25,946 bases of DNA from Rhodoferax sp. (GCA_028711355.1 JAQTSL010000009.1:1-25946), one strand, 5' to 3'; positions 9,018 through 15,765 are shown, counted from the stretch's first letter. The notes: generated by a model not told the origin, from the letters alone. Translations and numbers: made by a program.

Positions 9018-9040
9018 AAAAGTCAAGATTTGGCAAGGCT
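9008..9040. repeat. Perfect 8-base inverted repeat, possible operator or weak terminator
   Basis: AGCCTTGC at 9008-9015 and GCAAGGCT at 9033-9040 are exact inverted arms separated by 17 bases, and the pairing can extend by AAA/TTT with one bulge. On the minus strand the second arm is followed by ACTGTTTT, a poor U-tract, so a terminator for the upstream ligase gene is possible but weak. The overlap with the candidate -35 makes an operator an alternative. Confidence 0.4.
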
Positions 9041-9252
9041 CCAATGCTCATAAATTTGAGCGCACTCAGCCAGCCAGATACAGTCGCTGGCTATTGATCA
9101 GGCAAAGGCAGGGCAATCACAAAAGGCCCCCTGTCGAAGGTTGTCACGCAATACTAATACGGCTAGAAAGTTATACTGTTTTCATAGCAGATAACACAGT
9201 ACAGAAAAGCTTTAGAGCCCCAATTTGCTCAATAATCCGCGATGCCACGACG

Positions 9253-10590
9253 TTACACCAGCAGCAGCAAATGCTCGCGCTCCCATGAGCTGATGACGCG
9301 GTTGTAAGTGGCGTATTCGAGCTCCTTCACGGCGCAAAAAGCCTTTACAAACGACGGCCACAGCACTTCGGCCATGGACTCGCAGGCGCGCATGCGGGTG
9401 ATGGCATCTTCCAGGTGACGCGGCAACTCAAAGTCGCGGTCCCAGGCACTGCTGTCCATCGGGTCGGTCGGTTGCAGACGCTCCCTCATGCCGAGATAGC
9501 CACAGGCCAGGGTGGCGGCGGTGGCTAGGTAGGGGTTCACGTCCACTCCGGGTACACGGTTTTCGACACGCCGGTTGGCCGCTGACGATTTGGGCACGCG
9601 GATGCCGCAGGTGCGGTTGTCCAGCCCCCACTGCACGTTGATCGGCGCCGACATAAAGCGTGACAGGCGGCGGTACGAGTTAACGTAAGGCGCAAGCATC
9701 GGCATCACCTGCGGCACATACTTTTGCAGGCCGCCGATATAGTGGTTGAACAGCGCGCTTGCCGAGCCGTCGGCGTTGGAGAAGATGTTTTGGCCGGTTT
9801 GCGCGTCCAGAATGCTCTGGTGAATGTGCATGGCGCTGCCCGGCTCCATCTCCATCGGCTTGGCCATGAAGGTGGCAAAAATACCGTGGCGCAGCGCGGT
9901 TTCGCGCACCGTGCGCTTGAACAAAAACACCCGGTCGGCCAGGTCCAGCGGGTCGCCGTGGCTGAAGTTGATCTCCATTTGGCCGGCACCGGCTTCGTGA
10001 ATCAGCGTTTCCACCCCCAGTCGGTGCACGCTGCAAAACTGCGAGAGTTCCATGAAGAACGGGTCAAAGTCGTTGACCGCGTCGATCGAATACGACTGCC
10101 GCCCGGCCTCGGACTTGCCGGTGCGCCCCAGCGGTGGCTGTAGCGGCTCGTGCGGGTTGTTTTGCCGCGCCACCAGGTAGAACTCCATCTCGGGCGCAAC
10201 CACCGGCCGCCAGCCCTGTTTTTCATAGAGCGACACCACGTGGCGCAGCACGCTGCGCGGGGCCAGTTGCACCAGCGCGCCATCGTCTTCATAACAGTCG
10301 TGAATCACCACCGCCACCGGCTCGGCCGCCCACGGCACCAGCCGCACGGTGGAGGCATCTGGCAGGCAAACCATGTCGGGGTCGGTGTCGCCCACGTAGG
10401 GGCCGTTGTCAGGCTGCTGGCCGTTGACGGTGTTGAGCAGCACGCTCTTGGGCAGGCGCATTTCGCCGGCGCTCAAATACAGGTCTTTGGGTAGAATCTT
10501 GCCGCGCGCAATGCCGGTCATGTCGGGAATGACGCACTCCACCTCGTGAATGTGGTGCTGGGCCAGAAAATCGGTGATCGAATCGCTCAT
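9253..10590 (-). CDS. puuA: Glutamine synthetase family protein, likely gamma-glutamylputrescine synthetase type
   Basis: An ATP-dependent glutamate-amine ligase of the glutamine synthetase fold; the closest functional match is PuuA, which joins glutamate to putrescine in polyamine catabolism. The N-terminal beta-grasp carries ECVIPDMTGIARGKILP. The catalytic barrel shows the metal/substrate residues in APEMEFYL, GAGQMEINFSHGDPLDLAD and AKPMEMEPGSAMHIHQS, then SRFMSAP and NRVENRVPG. The length of 445 residues is normal. An ATG at 10743 would add 51 Cys-, His- and Arg-rich residues unlike the family, so I take ATG 10590, where MSDSITDFL begins. No tyrosine adenylylation loop typical of GlnA was recognised. 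No other puu gene is adjacent, so the substrate is inferred by family only; another GS-like amine ligase is possible. Confidence 0.82.
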   Translation of the reverse strand: MSDSITDFLAQHHIHEVECVIPDMTGIARGKILPKDLYLSAGEMRLPKSVLLNTVNGQQPDNGPYVGDTDPDMVCLPDASTVRLVPWAAEPVAVVIHDCYEDDGALVQLAPRSVLRHVVSLYEKQGWRPVVAPEMEFYLVARQNNPHEPLQPPLGRTGKSEAGRQSYSIDAVNDFDPFFMELSQFCSVHRLGVETLIHEAGAGQMEINFSHGDPLDLADRVFLFKRTVRETALRHGIFATFMAKPMEMEPGSAMHIHQSILDAQTGQNIFSNADGSASALFNHYIGGLQKYVPQVMPMLAPYVNSYRRLSRFMSAPINVQWGLDNRTCGIRVPKSSAANRRVENRVPGVDVNPYLATAATLACGYLGMRERLQPTDPMDSSAWDRDFELPRHLEDAITRMRACESMAEVLWPSFVKAFCAVKELEYATYNRVISSWEREHLLLLV

Positions 10591-10638
10591 ATGGCAACGC
10601 TGATAGTGGGGTTGACACATGATAGGGGCACCATTGCA

Positions 10639-10653
10639 GCGCCGACAGTGCCA
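10639..10653 (-). promoter_or_regulatory. Weak sigma54-like (-24/-12) candidate upstream of the glutamine-synthetase-family gene
   Basis: On the minus strand TGGCAC is followed after 5 bases by GCGC, placing the GG and GC dinucleotides 10 bases apart as in -24/-12 promoters. The -12 element deviates from TTGC. A start about 12 bases downstream would leave a leader of about 37 bases before ATG 10590. Nitrogen-regulated sigma54 control is known for some genes of this pathway, but this match is imperfect. Confidence 0.2.
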
Positions 10654-10682
10654 TTTGGTATCGGCTGCGCGATGCCAGTTGC

Positions 10683-11108
10683 TTATATTTTGATAGCTGC
10701 TTGCGCTTGAACAACAAGGGATAGAAGCTTTTTTCTCATGCAAAGTACGGCCTGGTCTTTGCTCAGCAAGATAGCCTGATGCGCCACCGCCAGGTCTACA
10801 AATTTCTGGTCGTCGGGGTCTTTGCAGGTGACGCTGGCCTTGGGCGCGGTGTCCATCAGTATCGCCTGGCCGTCAAACTGGGCTAGCACATGCGCTGCCG
10901 TAATCTTGTAAAACGCCATACGGGGCGCGATCTTGGGGTAAGTCAGCACCCGTACCAATTCGTCGCGCATGGCTTTGGTGGCGACCCATTGCAACTGGTG
11001 GGAGGCCAATGCTTGTAGCAAGGGGCGTGCCTGCGGGTCGTTGAAGACAAAGGCATCGAGCACGATGTTGGTGTCGAGCACCACAGCGGGCGGGGACAGC
11101 GGATGCAT
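10683..11108 (-). CDS. PIN-domain protein (VapC/COG1569-like putative RNase), no antitoxin seen
   Basis: A 141-residue PIN-fold protein, probably a metal-dependent ribonuclease of the 'putative toxin-antitoxin component, PIN family'. Acidic residues fit the active site: Asp12 in VLDTNIVLDAF, Glu50 in KAMRDELVRVL, Asp99/Asp100 in KDPDDQKFVDLA and Asp118 in LLSKDQ. The expected small antitoxin gene is absent: upstream lies the rRNA methyltransferase and a palindrome, downstream the ligase. The last about 17 residues and the stop codon come from a dispersed repeat (10688-10736), so the original C-terminus may have been replaced. The ribosome site before ATG 11108 is poor. It may be an orphan toxin or a housekeeping nuclease; activity is unknown. 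Confidence 0.72.
   Translation of the reverse strand: MHPLSPPAVVLDTNIVLDAFVFNDPQARPLLQALASHQLQWVATKAMRDELVRVLTYPKIAPRMAFYKITAAHVLAQFDGQAILMDTAPKASVTCKDPDDQKFVDLAVAHQAILLSKDQAVLCMRKKLLSLVVQAQAAIKI
10688..10736. repeat. Dispersed short repeat, copy A (overlaps PIN gene 3' end)
   Basis: Contains GATAGCTGCTTGCGCTT followed after a short variable centre by GATAGAAGCTTTTTT. The scaffold TAGCTGC..GC.CTT / ATAGA.GCT..TTT is shared with 11495-11540 and 24982-25026. Similar elements are, from memory, common between genes in Comamonadaceae. Here it encodes the tail of the PIN protein. Confidence 0.6.
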
Positions 11109-11145
11109 GGGATATTTGATGCTTGACCGAGGGCGCTTTGCGCCT

Positions 11146-11207
11146 GAAAAAAATGGGGTCAGAACACACGGTCGCTACGCGGCCGGTGCTCTGACCCCAT
11201 TTCTTTC
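11146..11207. repeat. Long REP-like palindrome with TGGGGTCAGA core
   Basis: Left arm 11146-11170 and right arm 11183-11207 pair over about 25 bases with few mismatches; both arms carry AAATGGGGTCAGA read inward from the outside, and the loop is about 12 bases. A TGGGGTCAGA-type palindrome is, from memory, a recurrent element in proteobacterial genomes, often with REP-associated transposases; no such transposase gene is in the window. It contains the stop codon and last residues of the methyltransferase gene and lies just upstream of the PIN gene. A smaller GGCGC-TTT-GCGCC hairpin sits next to it at 11132-11144. Confidence 0.75.
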
Positions 11208-12569
11208 CATCTTGCCCGCCACCATGTCAAAGCGGAACAGCCGGCACTCGATCGGGCCGTTCCACAACGGCACGCGGCGGGTTTCTTTCAGGCGCATTTT
11301 GCTGGGTAGTTTTGGGTCGGGGGTGAGCACCCAGGCGCTCCAGCCAGGGTAGTTTTTCTTCCAGTGACTGGCCAACTGGCCGAAAAATTCGCCACCGTTG
11401 TTGGTTTGCGGCAGTTCGCGCGCGCCAAAGCTGCCCTGCTGCTGCGCGCCTTGGCCGAGCTGTTCGCGGTCGGTCAATTTATCGCTATCTTCTTCGTAGC
11501 TGCTTGCGCTTTCTTTATATGGGGTAGAGGCTGATTTTTCTTGATGCGATGGACGCTCAAACCGGCCGGCACGTGCTACACCAGCCACCTCGATGCGCTC
11601 GCCGTAGGGCGGATTCAGCAGCAGCACGCCGCCACCTGCGCCAACCTCGACCGGTGGCATACGCTGCAAGGCGTCGCCACCTCGAAACTCGATCACCGGG
11701 GCCACCCCGGCGCGCTCGGCGTTGCGTTGGGCAAAATCCACCATGCGGTGCGCCACGTCGCTGCCAAAAATAATTGGCTTTTGGCCCTCGGTTGGCATCA
11801 CCACTGCGTCAGCAGCTTCTTTTTTGAGAGCGTCCCAGGCTGGCTTCTTGAACGGCACAAACTTTTCAAAGGCAAAGTGGCGCTGGTTTCCAGCCGGCAT
11901 GTTGCAGGCCATTTGCGCCGCTTCGATCAGGATCGTGCCGCTGCCGCAGCAGGGGTCGTACAGCGGCTGCAAGTCGCCGTCTCCATCGATCCAGCCGCTG
12001 GCGGCAATCACAGCAGCCGCCAACGTTTCTTTCAGTGGCGCGTCGCCTCTATCGATCCGCCAGCCGCGCTTGAACAGTGGTTCGCCAGACGTGTCGATGT
12101 AAAGCGAGCAGGCGTCGGTGGTCAGGTGCGCGTAGATGCGCACGTCGGGCCACTGGGTGTTGACATCTGGACGCACGCCACCCGCTACCAGGCGAAAGCG
12201 GTCGCACACTGCGTCTTTGATTTTGAGTGCGGCAAAGTTCAGGCTGGTCAAAGGGCAGTGCTGCGCGGTGATTTCGACCTTGATCGACTCGCATGGGGTA
12301 AACCAGTGTTCCCACGCCACTGCACTGGCAGCGCGGTACAAATCCTGCTCGCTGCGGTAGCTGCTATAGCTCAGTAGCACCAGCACGCGCTGTGCCAGCC
12401 GGCTGTAGAGGTTGAGCAACATCGCGTTCGTAAACGAGCAGCGCACTGCAACACCACCGCGCTGCCTGGTGATGCAGCCTGGCGGCAGACCGGTGATGCG
12501 CAGCACCTCGGGGGCCAGGTAGTCCTCGACACCGGCAGCGCACGGCAAAAAGAGTTGGAGTTGATTCAA
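11175..12569 (-). CDS. rlmL: RlmL-type THUMP-domain rRNA guanine-N2 methyltransferase with in-frame insertion
   Basis: Likely modifies 23S rRNA (m2G2445-type) using S-adenosylmethionine. Residues 1-about 160 are the ferredoxin-like plus THUMP RNA-binding part; the methyltransferase follows, with SAM motif LYDPCCGSGTILIEAAQ (203-219) and catalytic NPPYGER (319-325). It corresponds to the N-terminal half of E. coli RlmKL; the RlmK half is absent, as in many relatives. Family members normally pass from NPPYGER to the FF..L..HWKKNYPGW motif within a short stretch; here about 65 low-complexity residues (327-393) intervene, part of them encoded by a dispersed repeat (11495-11540). The last residues (ERNGVRAPAA) and stop are encoded by the palindrome at 11146-11207. 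The start overlaps the hprK stop by 4 bases (ATGA). Function is probable; the insertion may or may not be tolerated. Confidence 0.85.
   Translation of the reverse strand: MNQLQLFLPCAAGVEDYLAPEVLRITGLPPGCITRQRGGVAVRCSFTNAMLLNLYSRLAQRVLVLLSYSSYRSEQDLYRAASAVAWEHWFTPCESIKVEITAQHCPLTSLNFAALKIKDAVCDRFRLVAGGVRPDVNTQWPDVRIYAHLTTDACSLYIDTSGEPLFKRGWRIDRGDAPLKETLAAAVIAASGWIDGDGDLQPLYDPCCGSGTILIEAAQMACNMPAGNQRHFAFEKFVPFKKPAWDALKKEAADAVVMPTEGQKPIIFGSDVAHRMVDFAQRNAERAGVAPVIEFRGGDALQRMPPVEVGAGGGVLLLNPPYGERIEVAGVARAGRFERPSHQEKSASTPYKESASSYEEDSDKLTDREQLGQGAQQQGSFGARELPQTNNGGEFFGQLASHWKKNYPGWSAWVLTPDPKLPSKMRLKETRRVPLWNGPIECRLFRFDMVAGKMERNGVRAPAA
11495..11540. repeat. Dispersed short repeat, copy B (inside the rRNA methyltransferase gene)
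   Basis: Contains CGTAGCTGCTTGCGCTTT and GGTAGAGGCTGATTTTTC, the same scaffold as copies A and C. It lies in frame within the methyltransferase gene and encodes the Ser/Glu/Lys-rich stretch EKSASTPYKESASSYEEDS (344-362). Confidence 0.6.
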
Positions 12570-13516
12570 GGCGAATCGCTCATCGCCTTGCGGTGGCGTT
12601 CGACAAATTCTTTGTAGGTATCGACCCCGCGAATTTGAAGGATGGTATTGCGCACGGCGGCTTCCACCAGCACGGCGATGTTGCGGCCGGCCACCACCTG
12701 GATGACCACTTTGCGCACGGGCACTTCCAGCACGTCCTGCGTCAAGGGCTCGTAGGGGAGGCGCTCGTATTCGCGTTCCATGGTTTCACGGCGCACCAGG
12801 TGCACGATCAGTTGCAACCGCTTGCGCCGGCGTACCGCTGTTTCGCCAAAAATACAGCGGATGTCCAGCAGCCCAATACCGCGTACCTCGAGCAGGTTTC
12901 GCAGCAACTCGGGGCAGCGGCCTTCAATGGTGTTCTGGTTAATGCGGTAAAGATCGACTGCATCGTCGGCCACCAAGCCGTTACCGCGCGAAATCAGCTC
13001 CAGGCCAAGCTCACTTTTACCCAGCCCCGATTCACCGGTGATCAACACGCCAAGCCCCAGGATGTCCATGAACACACCGTGCATCGTGCTGCGGTCGGCA
13101 AAGTGCTTGGACAGGTAGGCGCGCAACACGTCGATCACATAGGCGGGCGAGCCAGCGGTGGCAAACATCGGAATTTGTGCCCGCTCGCACATCGACATCA
13201 GCGACTCGGGCGCCACTTGGCCGTCGGCCAGCACCAGTACTGGCGGCTCGAGCGTGACGATGCGCGAAATACGACGCGAGCAGTCTTCTGACGTGGCGTT
13301 GGTCAGGTAGGCGATTTCGCGTTCACCCAAAATCTGCACCCGGTAAGGGTGGATGTAGTTGAGGTAGCCGACCAGGTCGGCGCCAGAACGCGCGGCGCGT
13401 ACCGCCACTTCGTCAAAACGACGCTCGGAGGCGCCCAGCCCGGCCACCCATTCCCAGCGCAACGTCGGGCGAAACGCCTCAAAAAGCACGTCAGCGCTGA
13501 TGACGGTGGGTTTCAC
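12566..13516 (-). CDS. hprK: HPr kinase/phosphorylase
   Basis: Bifunctional enzyme that phosphorylates and dephosphorylates a regulatory serine on HPr-type phosphocarriers. In betaproteobacteria it belongs to a regulatory PTS together with PtsN (EIIA-Ntr). The 316-residue length is normal. Residues 1-about 130 form the N-terminal domain; the kinase domain carries His146 in MHGVFMDILGLGVL, Walker A GESGLGKS (161-168), the acidic segment LVADDAVDLYRI, and the HprK signature LLEVRGIGLLDI (208-219). The start is GTG at 13516 with a weak ribosome site, 31 bases after the ptsN stop. The stop overlaps the start of the methyltransferase gene by 4 bases, so the two are probably coupled. Identification is firm. 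Confidence 0.96.
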   Translation of the reverse strand: MKPTVISADVLFEAFRPTLRWEWVAGLGASERRFDEVAVRAARSGADLVGYLNYIHPYRVQILGEREIAYLTNATSEDCSRRISRIVTLEPPVLVLADGQVAPESLMSMCERAQIPMFATAGSPAYVIDVLRAYLSKHFADRSTMHGVFMDILGLGVLITGESGLGKSELGLELISRGNGLVADDAVDLYRINQNTIEGRCPELLRNLLEVRGIGLLDIRCIFGETAVRRRKRLQLIVHLVRRETMEREYERLPYEPLTQDVLEVPVRKVVIQVVAGRNIAVLVEAAVRNTILQIRGVDTYKEFVERHRKAMSDSP

Positions 13517-13547
13517 GGCAAGGTCGGGGGTGCAGAACCGTCAGCGC

Positions 13548-14015
13548 TCAGGTCGGCTCAACCGACTGCCACTGGGTGATGAGGGCATACAAGCCAGGAG
13601 CATTGGCGCAGGTCAGCAGCTTCTCGCGCAGAGTGGTGTCACTCAGCATTTCTGCAATTTCAGACAAGATTTCCAGGTGACGCTGGGTGGCTGCCTCGGG
13701 CACCAGCAAAAAAATCATCAAGGCCACTGCCTGTTCGTCAGGGGCCTCAAAGCCGATCGGGTTGGCCAGTTGAAAGACCGCCGCCATCGGCGACTTGAGA
13801 CCTTTGATCCGACCGTGCGGAATGGCCACGCCGTGCCCGAGCCCGGTGGAGCCCAGCCGCTCGCGTGAAAACAGGCTGTCGGTTACCAGCGAACGGCTCA
13901 GGCCGTGCAGGTTCTCAAACAGCAAACCGGCTTCTTCAAAAGCCCTTTTTTTGCTGGAAACATCCACTTGCACTAGGACGTGCGCGGCGGTAAGGATGGA
14001 GGCGAGTCGGTTCAT
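13548..14015 (-). CDS. ptsN: PTS IIA-like nitrogen regulatory protein PtsN (EIIA-Ntr)
   Basis: Phosphoacceptor of the nitrogen PTS; it receives phosphate from PtsO/HPr-type proteins and controls potassium and nitrogen functions in other bacteria. It is 155 residues, normal for the family. The phosphorylated histidine is His67 in GHGVAIPHGR; the downstream FLLVPEAATQRHLEILSEIAEML segment is conserved. An ATG at 14054 would add 13 residues, but I chose ATG 14015 (MNRLAS) because GGAA ends about 7 bases before it; ATG 14018 directly before it is the alternative. An intrinsic terminator (14053-14083) lies just upstream, so ptsN needs read-through from hpf or a promoter inside hpf. It is followed by hprK. 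Confidence 0.95.
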   Translation of the reverse strand: MNRLASILTAAHVLVQVDVSSKKRAFEEAGLLFENLHGLSRSLVTDSLFSRERLGSTGLGHGVAIPHGRIKGLKSPMAAVFQLANPIGFEAPDEQAVALMIFLLVPEAATQRHLEILSEIAEMLSDTTLREKLLTCANAPGLYALITQWQSVEPT

Positions 14016-14052
14016 CATGTGTTCCGAATTATGCACTCTGACAGACAGGCAC

Positions 14053-14083
14053 AAAAAAAGGCCACTCGCGTCAGCGGGCGGCC
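14053..14083 (-). terminator. Rho-independent terminator after hpf
   Basis: On the minus strand GGCCGC pairs with GTGGCC (one G-U), then a C/A mismatch, then CGC with GCG around a TGAC tetraloop, followed at once by seven T. It begins 15 bases after the hpf stop and ends about 35 bases before the ptsN start. The structure is clear from sequence; its strength in vivo, and hence how much transcript reaches ptsN-hprK, is not known. Confidence 0.85.
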
Positions 14084-14098
14084 CGTGCAGAGTTTAAA

Positions 14099-14428
14099 TT
14101 ACATCAACCTCTTGGGTGCATCGTGATGATGCGACTGCAAACGGTCTTTGTGGCGTACCACCTGCCGGTCGAGCTTGTCCATCAGTTCGTCAACTGCCGC
14201 ATACAGGTCTTCGTGGGCACTCTCGGCAAACAGATCAATGCCCTTGACGCGGATGCTGCATTCGGCTTTTTGCCTCAACTCCTTTTCTTTGAGATTTTCA
14301 AGCGTCAACAAAACCTTGATGTCAACGACCTGATCGAAATGACGCTTGATACGGTCGAGCTTGTTGGTCACATAGGTTCGCAGTGACGGGGTCACTTCCA
14401 GGTGGTGGCCGCTGATCGTCAAATTCAT
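14099..14428 (-). CDS. hpf: Ribosome hibernation promoting factor (HPF/RaiA family, short form)
   Basis: Binds the 30S decoding and tRNA region and inactivates or dimerises ribosomes in stationary phase. The 109-residue length fits the short HPF/YfiA form without the dimerising C-terminal domain. The fold is seen in MNLTISGHHLEVTPSLR.YV..KL.RI.RHFD, then KELRQKAECSIRVKGIDLFAES and DLYAAVDELMDKLDRQV. A His-rich tail (HHHDAP) ends the protein. A strong AGGAGG lies 6 bases before ATG 14428, and a hairpin is in the leader. In many proteobacteria hpf follows rpoN; here rpoN is not upstream and the gene is divergent from corA. A terminator separates it from ptsN. Confidence 0.95.
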   Translation of the reverse strand: MNLTISGHHLEVTPSLRTYVTNKLDRIKRHFDQVVDIKVLLTLENLKEKELRQKAECSIRVKGIDLFAESAHEDLYAAVDELMDKLDRQVVRHKDRLQSHHHDAPKRLM

Positions 14429-14458
14429 AAAAAGCCTCCTAGGCGCTTGGTTGAAATG

Positions 14459-14480
14459 GCTACCAGCACCCGCTGGTAAC
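14459..14480. promoter_or_regulatory. Stem-loop in the hpf leader
   Basis: GGCTACCAGC and GCTGGTAACC pair over 9 of 10 positions around an ACC-type loop (core TACCAGC-ACCC-GCTGGTA). On the minus strand it ends about 30 bases before the hpf start and has no U-tract, so it is a leader hairpin rather than a terminator. A role in mRNA stability or translation is a guess. Confidence 0.45.
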
Positions 14481-14586
14481 CGGAAAAAAGGGGTGGTTGC
14501 GTCCGACTATGCCCGCCTCTGACACTGAATGCAATGTCTTTTAATGGTGCGCTGCAACATCGTCCGGATTTGTGTCACTTGCGTGA

Positions 14587-14615
14587 GCGACAAGCGGCGT
14601 AGGCGATGCCATAAT
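14587..14615 (+). promoter_or_regulatory. Candidate sigma70 promoter of corA
   Basis: GCGACA (14587-14592) and CATAAT (14610-14615) are separated by 17 bases, matching 4 of 6 and 5 of 6 consensus positions. The leader to ATG 14752 would be about 130 bases, long enough for regulation of a magnesium transporter, but no specific riboswitch structure was recognised. Confidence 0.35.
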
Positions 14616-14751
14616 CCACGGGATTTAATGAACGGACAGGCCACCTTGGAAAACCATCCCAGTCGTTAGCTTCCGACCCCAAAATGCATCGAGGTCGAAA
14701 GCCAAACCTCTTTTTGACACTTGATGCCAACCATCTTTTGGGAGTGAGCGT

Positions 14752-15738
14752 ATGCTCAACATCTTCACCCTTGCCAACGGTCGACTGTTTCAGGAAGAGA
14801 TTGAATCGCTGGAAGAACTCTCAAGGTTCCAGCCGATCTGGGTGGACCTGGAATCTCCGTCGCCTGAAGAAAAGCGCTGGATCAAGCAATATTTTGGCTT
14901 ATCCATCCCCGAAGACGCGATGGACGAAGACATCGAAGAGTCGGCACGTTTTTATAAAGAAGACAACGGTGAGCTGCACATTCGCAGTGACTTTTTGGTG
15001 GCGGATGACGACGAGCCCCACACGGTGCGGGTGGCGTTTATCCTGAATCTGGTCAACGACGAGCTCAAGAGCAAAGGGGTTTTGTTTTCGATCCACGACG
15101 AAGACGTGCCGGTGTTTCGGCTGTTGCGCATGCGTGCGCGCCGCGCGCCGGGCCTGATCGAAGACGCCAAAGAAGTTTTGCTCAAGCTGTTTGACGCCGA
15201 CGCCGAATACTCTGCCGACACACTCGAAGAAATTTATGATGAGCTGGAAAAAGCCAGCGCCAAAGTGCTCTCTGGCGACGTCACCGACAACCTGGCCGGC
15301 GAGGTGCTGGGTGCCATTGCACGCCACGAAGACATGAACGGGCGCATCCGGCGCAACGCCATGGACACGCGTCGTGCGGTCAGCTTCATGATGCGCAGCA
15401 AGATGCTCAACGCCGAGCAGTTTGAAGAGGCGCGGCAGATTTTGCGCGACATTGATTCACTCGATTCACACACCGCGTTCTTGTTTGACAAGATCAACTT
15501 TTTGATGGATGCCACGGTTGGTTTTATCAACATCAACCAGAACAAGATCATCAAGATTTTTTCTGTGGCCAGTGTTGCGCTGTTGCCCCCAACCCTGATC
15601 GCCAGCATCTACGGCATGAACTTCAAATTCTTGCCCGAATTGGACTGGCAGGCTGGCTACCCGTTTGCGTTGGGCCTGATGTTGTGCAGCGCGCTGGTGC
15701 CGATGTGGTACTTCAGAAAACGTGGCTGGCTTAAATAA
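14752..15738 (+). CDS. corA: CorA-type magnesium/cobalt transporter
   Basis: Pentameric inner-membrane channel for Mg2+ (also Co2+ and Ni2+ in relatives). The 328-residue length is typical. Residues 1-about 250 form the acidic cytoplasmic funnel with long helices (DTLEEIYDELEKASAKV, then GRIRRNAMDTRRAVSFMM); the first membrane helix (about 270-287) ends at the family signature YGMNF (287-291), the periplasmic loop FLPELDW follows, then the second membrane helix and the basic C-terminus YFRKRGWLK. The ribosome site GGGAGTG precedes ATG 14752. It is the first gene of a plus-strand run; mtnA starts 28 bases after its stop with no terminator between them, so co-transcription is possible. Confidence 0.95.
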   Translation: MLNIFTLANGRLFQEEIESLEELSRFQPIWVDLESPSPEEKRWIKQYFGLSIPEDAMDEDIEESARFYKEDNGELHIRSDFLVADDDEPHTVRVAFILNLVNDELKSKGVLFSIHDEDVPVFRLLRMRARRAPGLIEDAKEVLLKLFDADAEYSADTLEEIYDELEKASAKVLSGDVTDNLAGEVLGAIARHEDMNGRIRRNAMDTRRAVSFMMRSKMLNAEQFEEARQILRDIDSLDSHTAFLFDKINFLMDATVGFININQNKIIKIFSVASVALLPPTLIASIYGMNFKFLPELDWQAGYPFALGLMLCSALVPMWYFRKRGWLK

Positions 15739-15765
15739 CTGCTGACGGCAAAGGTTGAGACGCGC

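Larger units (their letters stand above)
8917..9252. other. Intergenic region upstream of the secretion operon (336 bases)
   Basis: No convincing gene. It lies between the stop of the glutamine-synthetase-family gene and the start of the outer-membrane factor, both on the minus strand, so it holds the 3' end of one transcript and the promoter of the other. It contains the inverted repeat at 9008-9040, a possible minus-strand promoter at 8987-9017 and a 6-base stem at 9072-9092. It is A+T-rich compared with the neighbouring ligase gene. Confidence 0.7.
14429..14751. other. Divergent intergenic region between hpf and corA (323 bases)
   Basis: No gene recognised. It must hold the promoters of both hpf (minus) and corA (plus). 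Visible elements are the hpf ribosome site, the hairpin at 14459-14480, a candidate corA promoter at 14587-14615 and the corA ribosome site GGGAGTG just before 14752. I did not find a good minus-strand promoter for hpf. Confidence 0.7.

Noticed and set aside
9072..9092. Hairpin AGCCAG-N9-CTGGCT as terminator of the glutamine-synthetase-family gene
   Set aside because: Six-base stem with no T-run on either strand.
9095..9108. Second FNR-type box near TTGATCAGGCAAAG
   Set aside because: Only one half-site matches the consensus.
10591..10743. Extended N-terminus of the glutamine-synthetase-family protein from ATG 10743
   Set aside because: The 51 extra residues are Cys/His/Arg-rich, unlike the family, and overlap the PIN gene end; the family start is MSDSITDFL.
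10683..11108. Complete VapBC toxin-antitoxin module
   Set aside because: Only the PIN protein is visible; no small antitoxin reading frame with a DNA-binding motif lies on either side.
11540..11591. tRNA-derived sequence in the methyltransferase insertion (peptide ARAGRFERPS)
   Set aside because: The peptide recalls ones read from tRNA-flanking DNA, but no T-arm motif GGTTCGAATCC or cloverleaf could be found.
11541..12377. 278-codon plus-strand reading frame opposite the methyltransferase gene
   Set aside because: Antisense shadow without family motifs or ribosome site.
12355..12385. GTAGCTGCTATAGCTCAGTAG as another dispersed repeat copy
   Set aside because: It encodes the LLSYSSYRSE stretch, which fits normal family sequence, and lacks the second half of the repeat.
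15739..15765. Terminator between corA and mtnA
   Set aside because: Only 27 bases, no stem with a T-run; read-through is expected.
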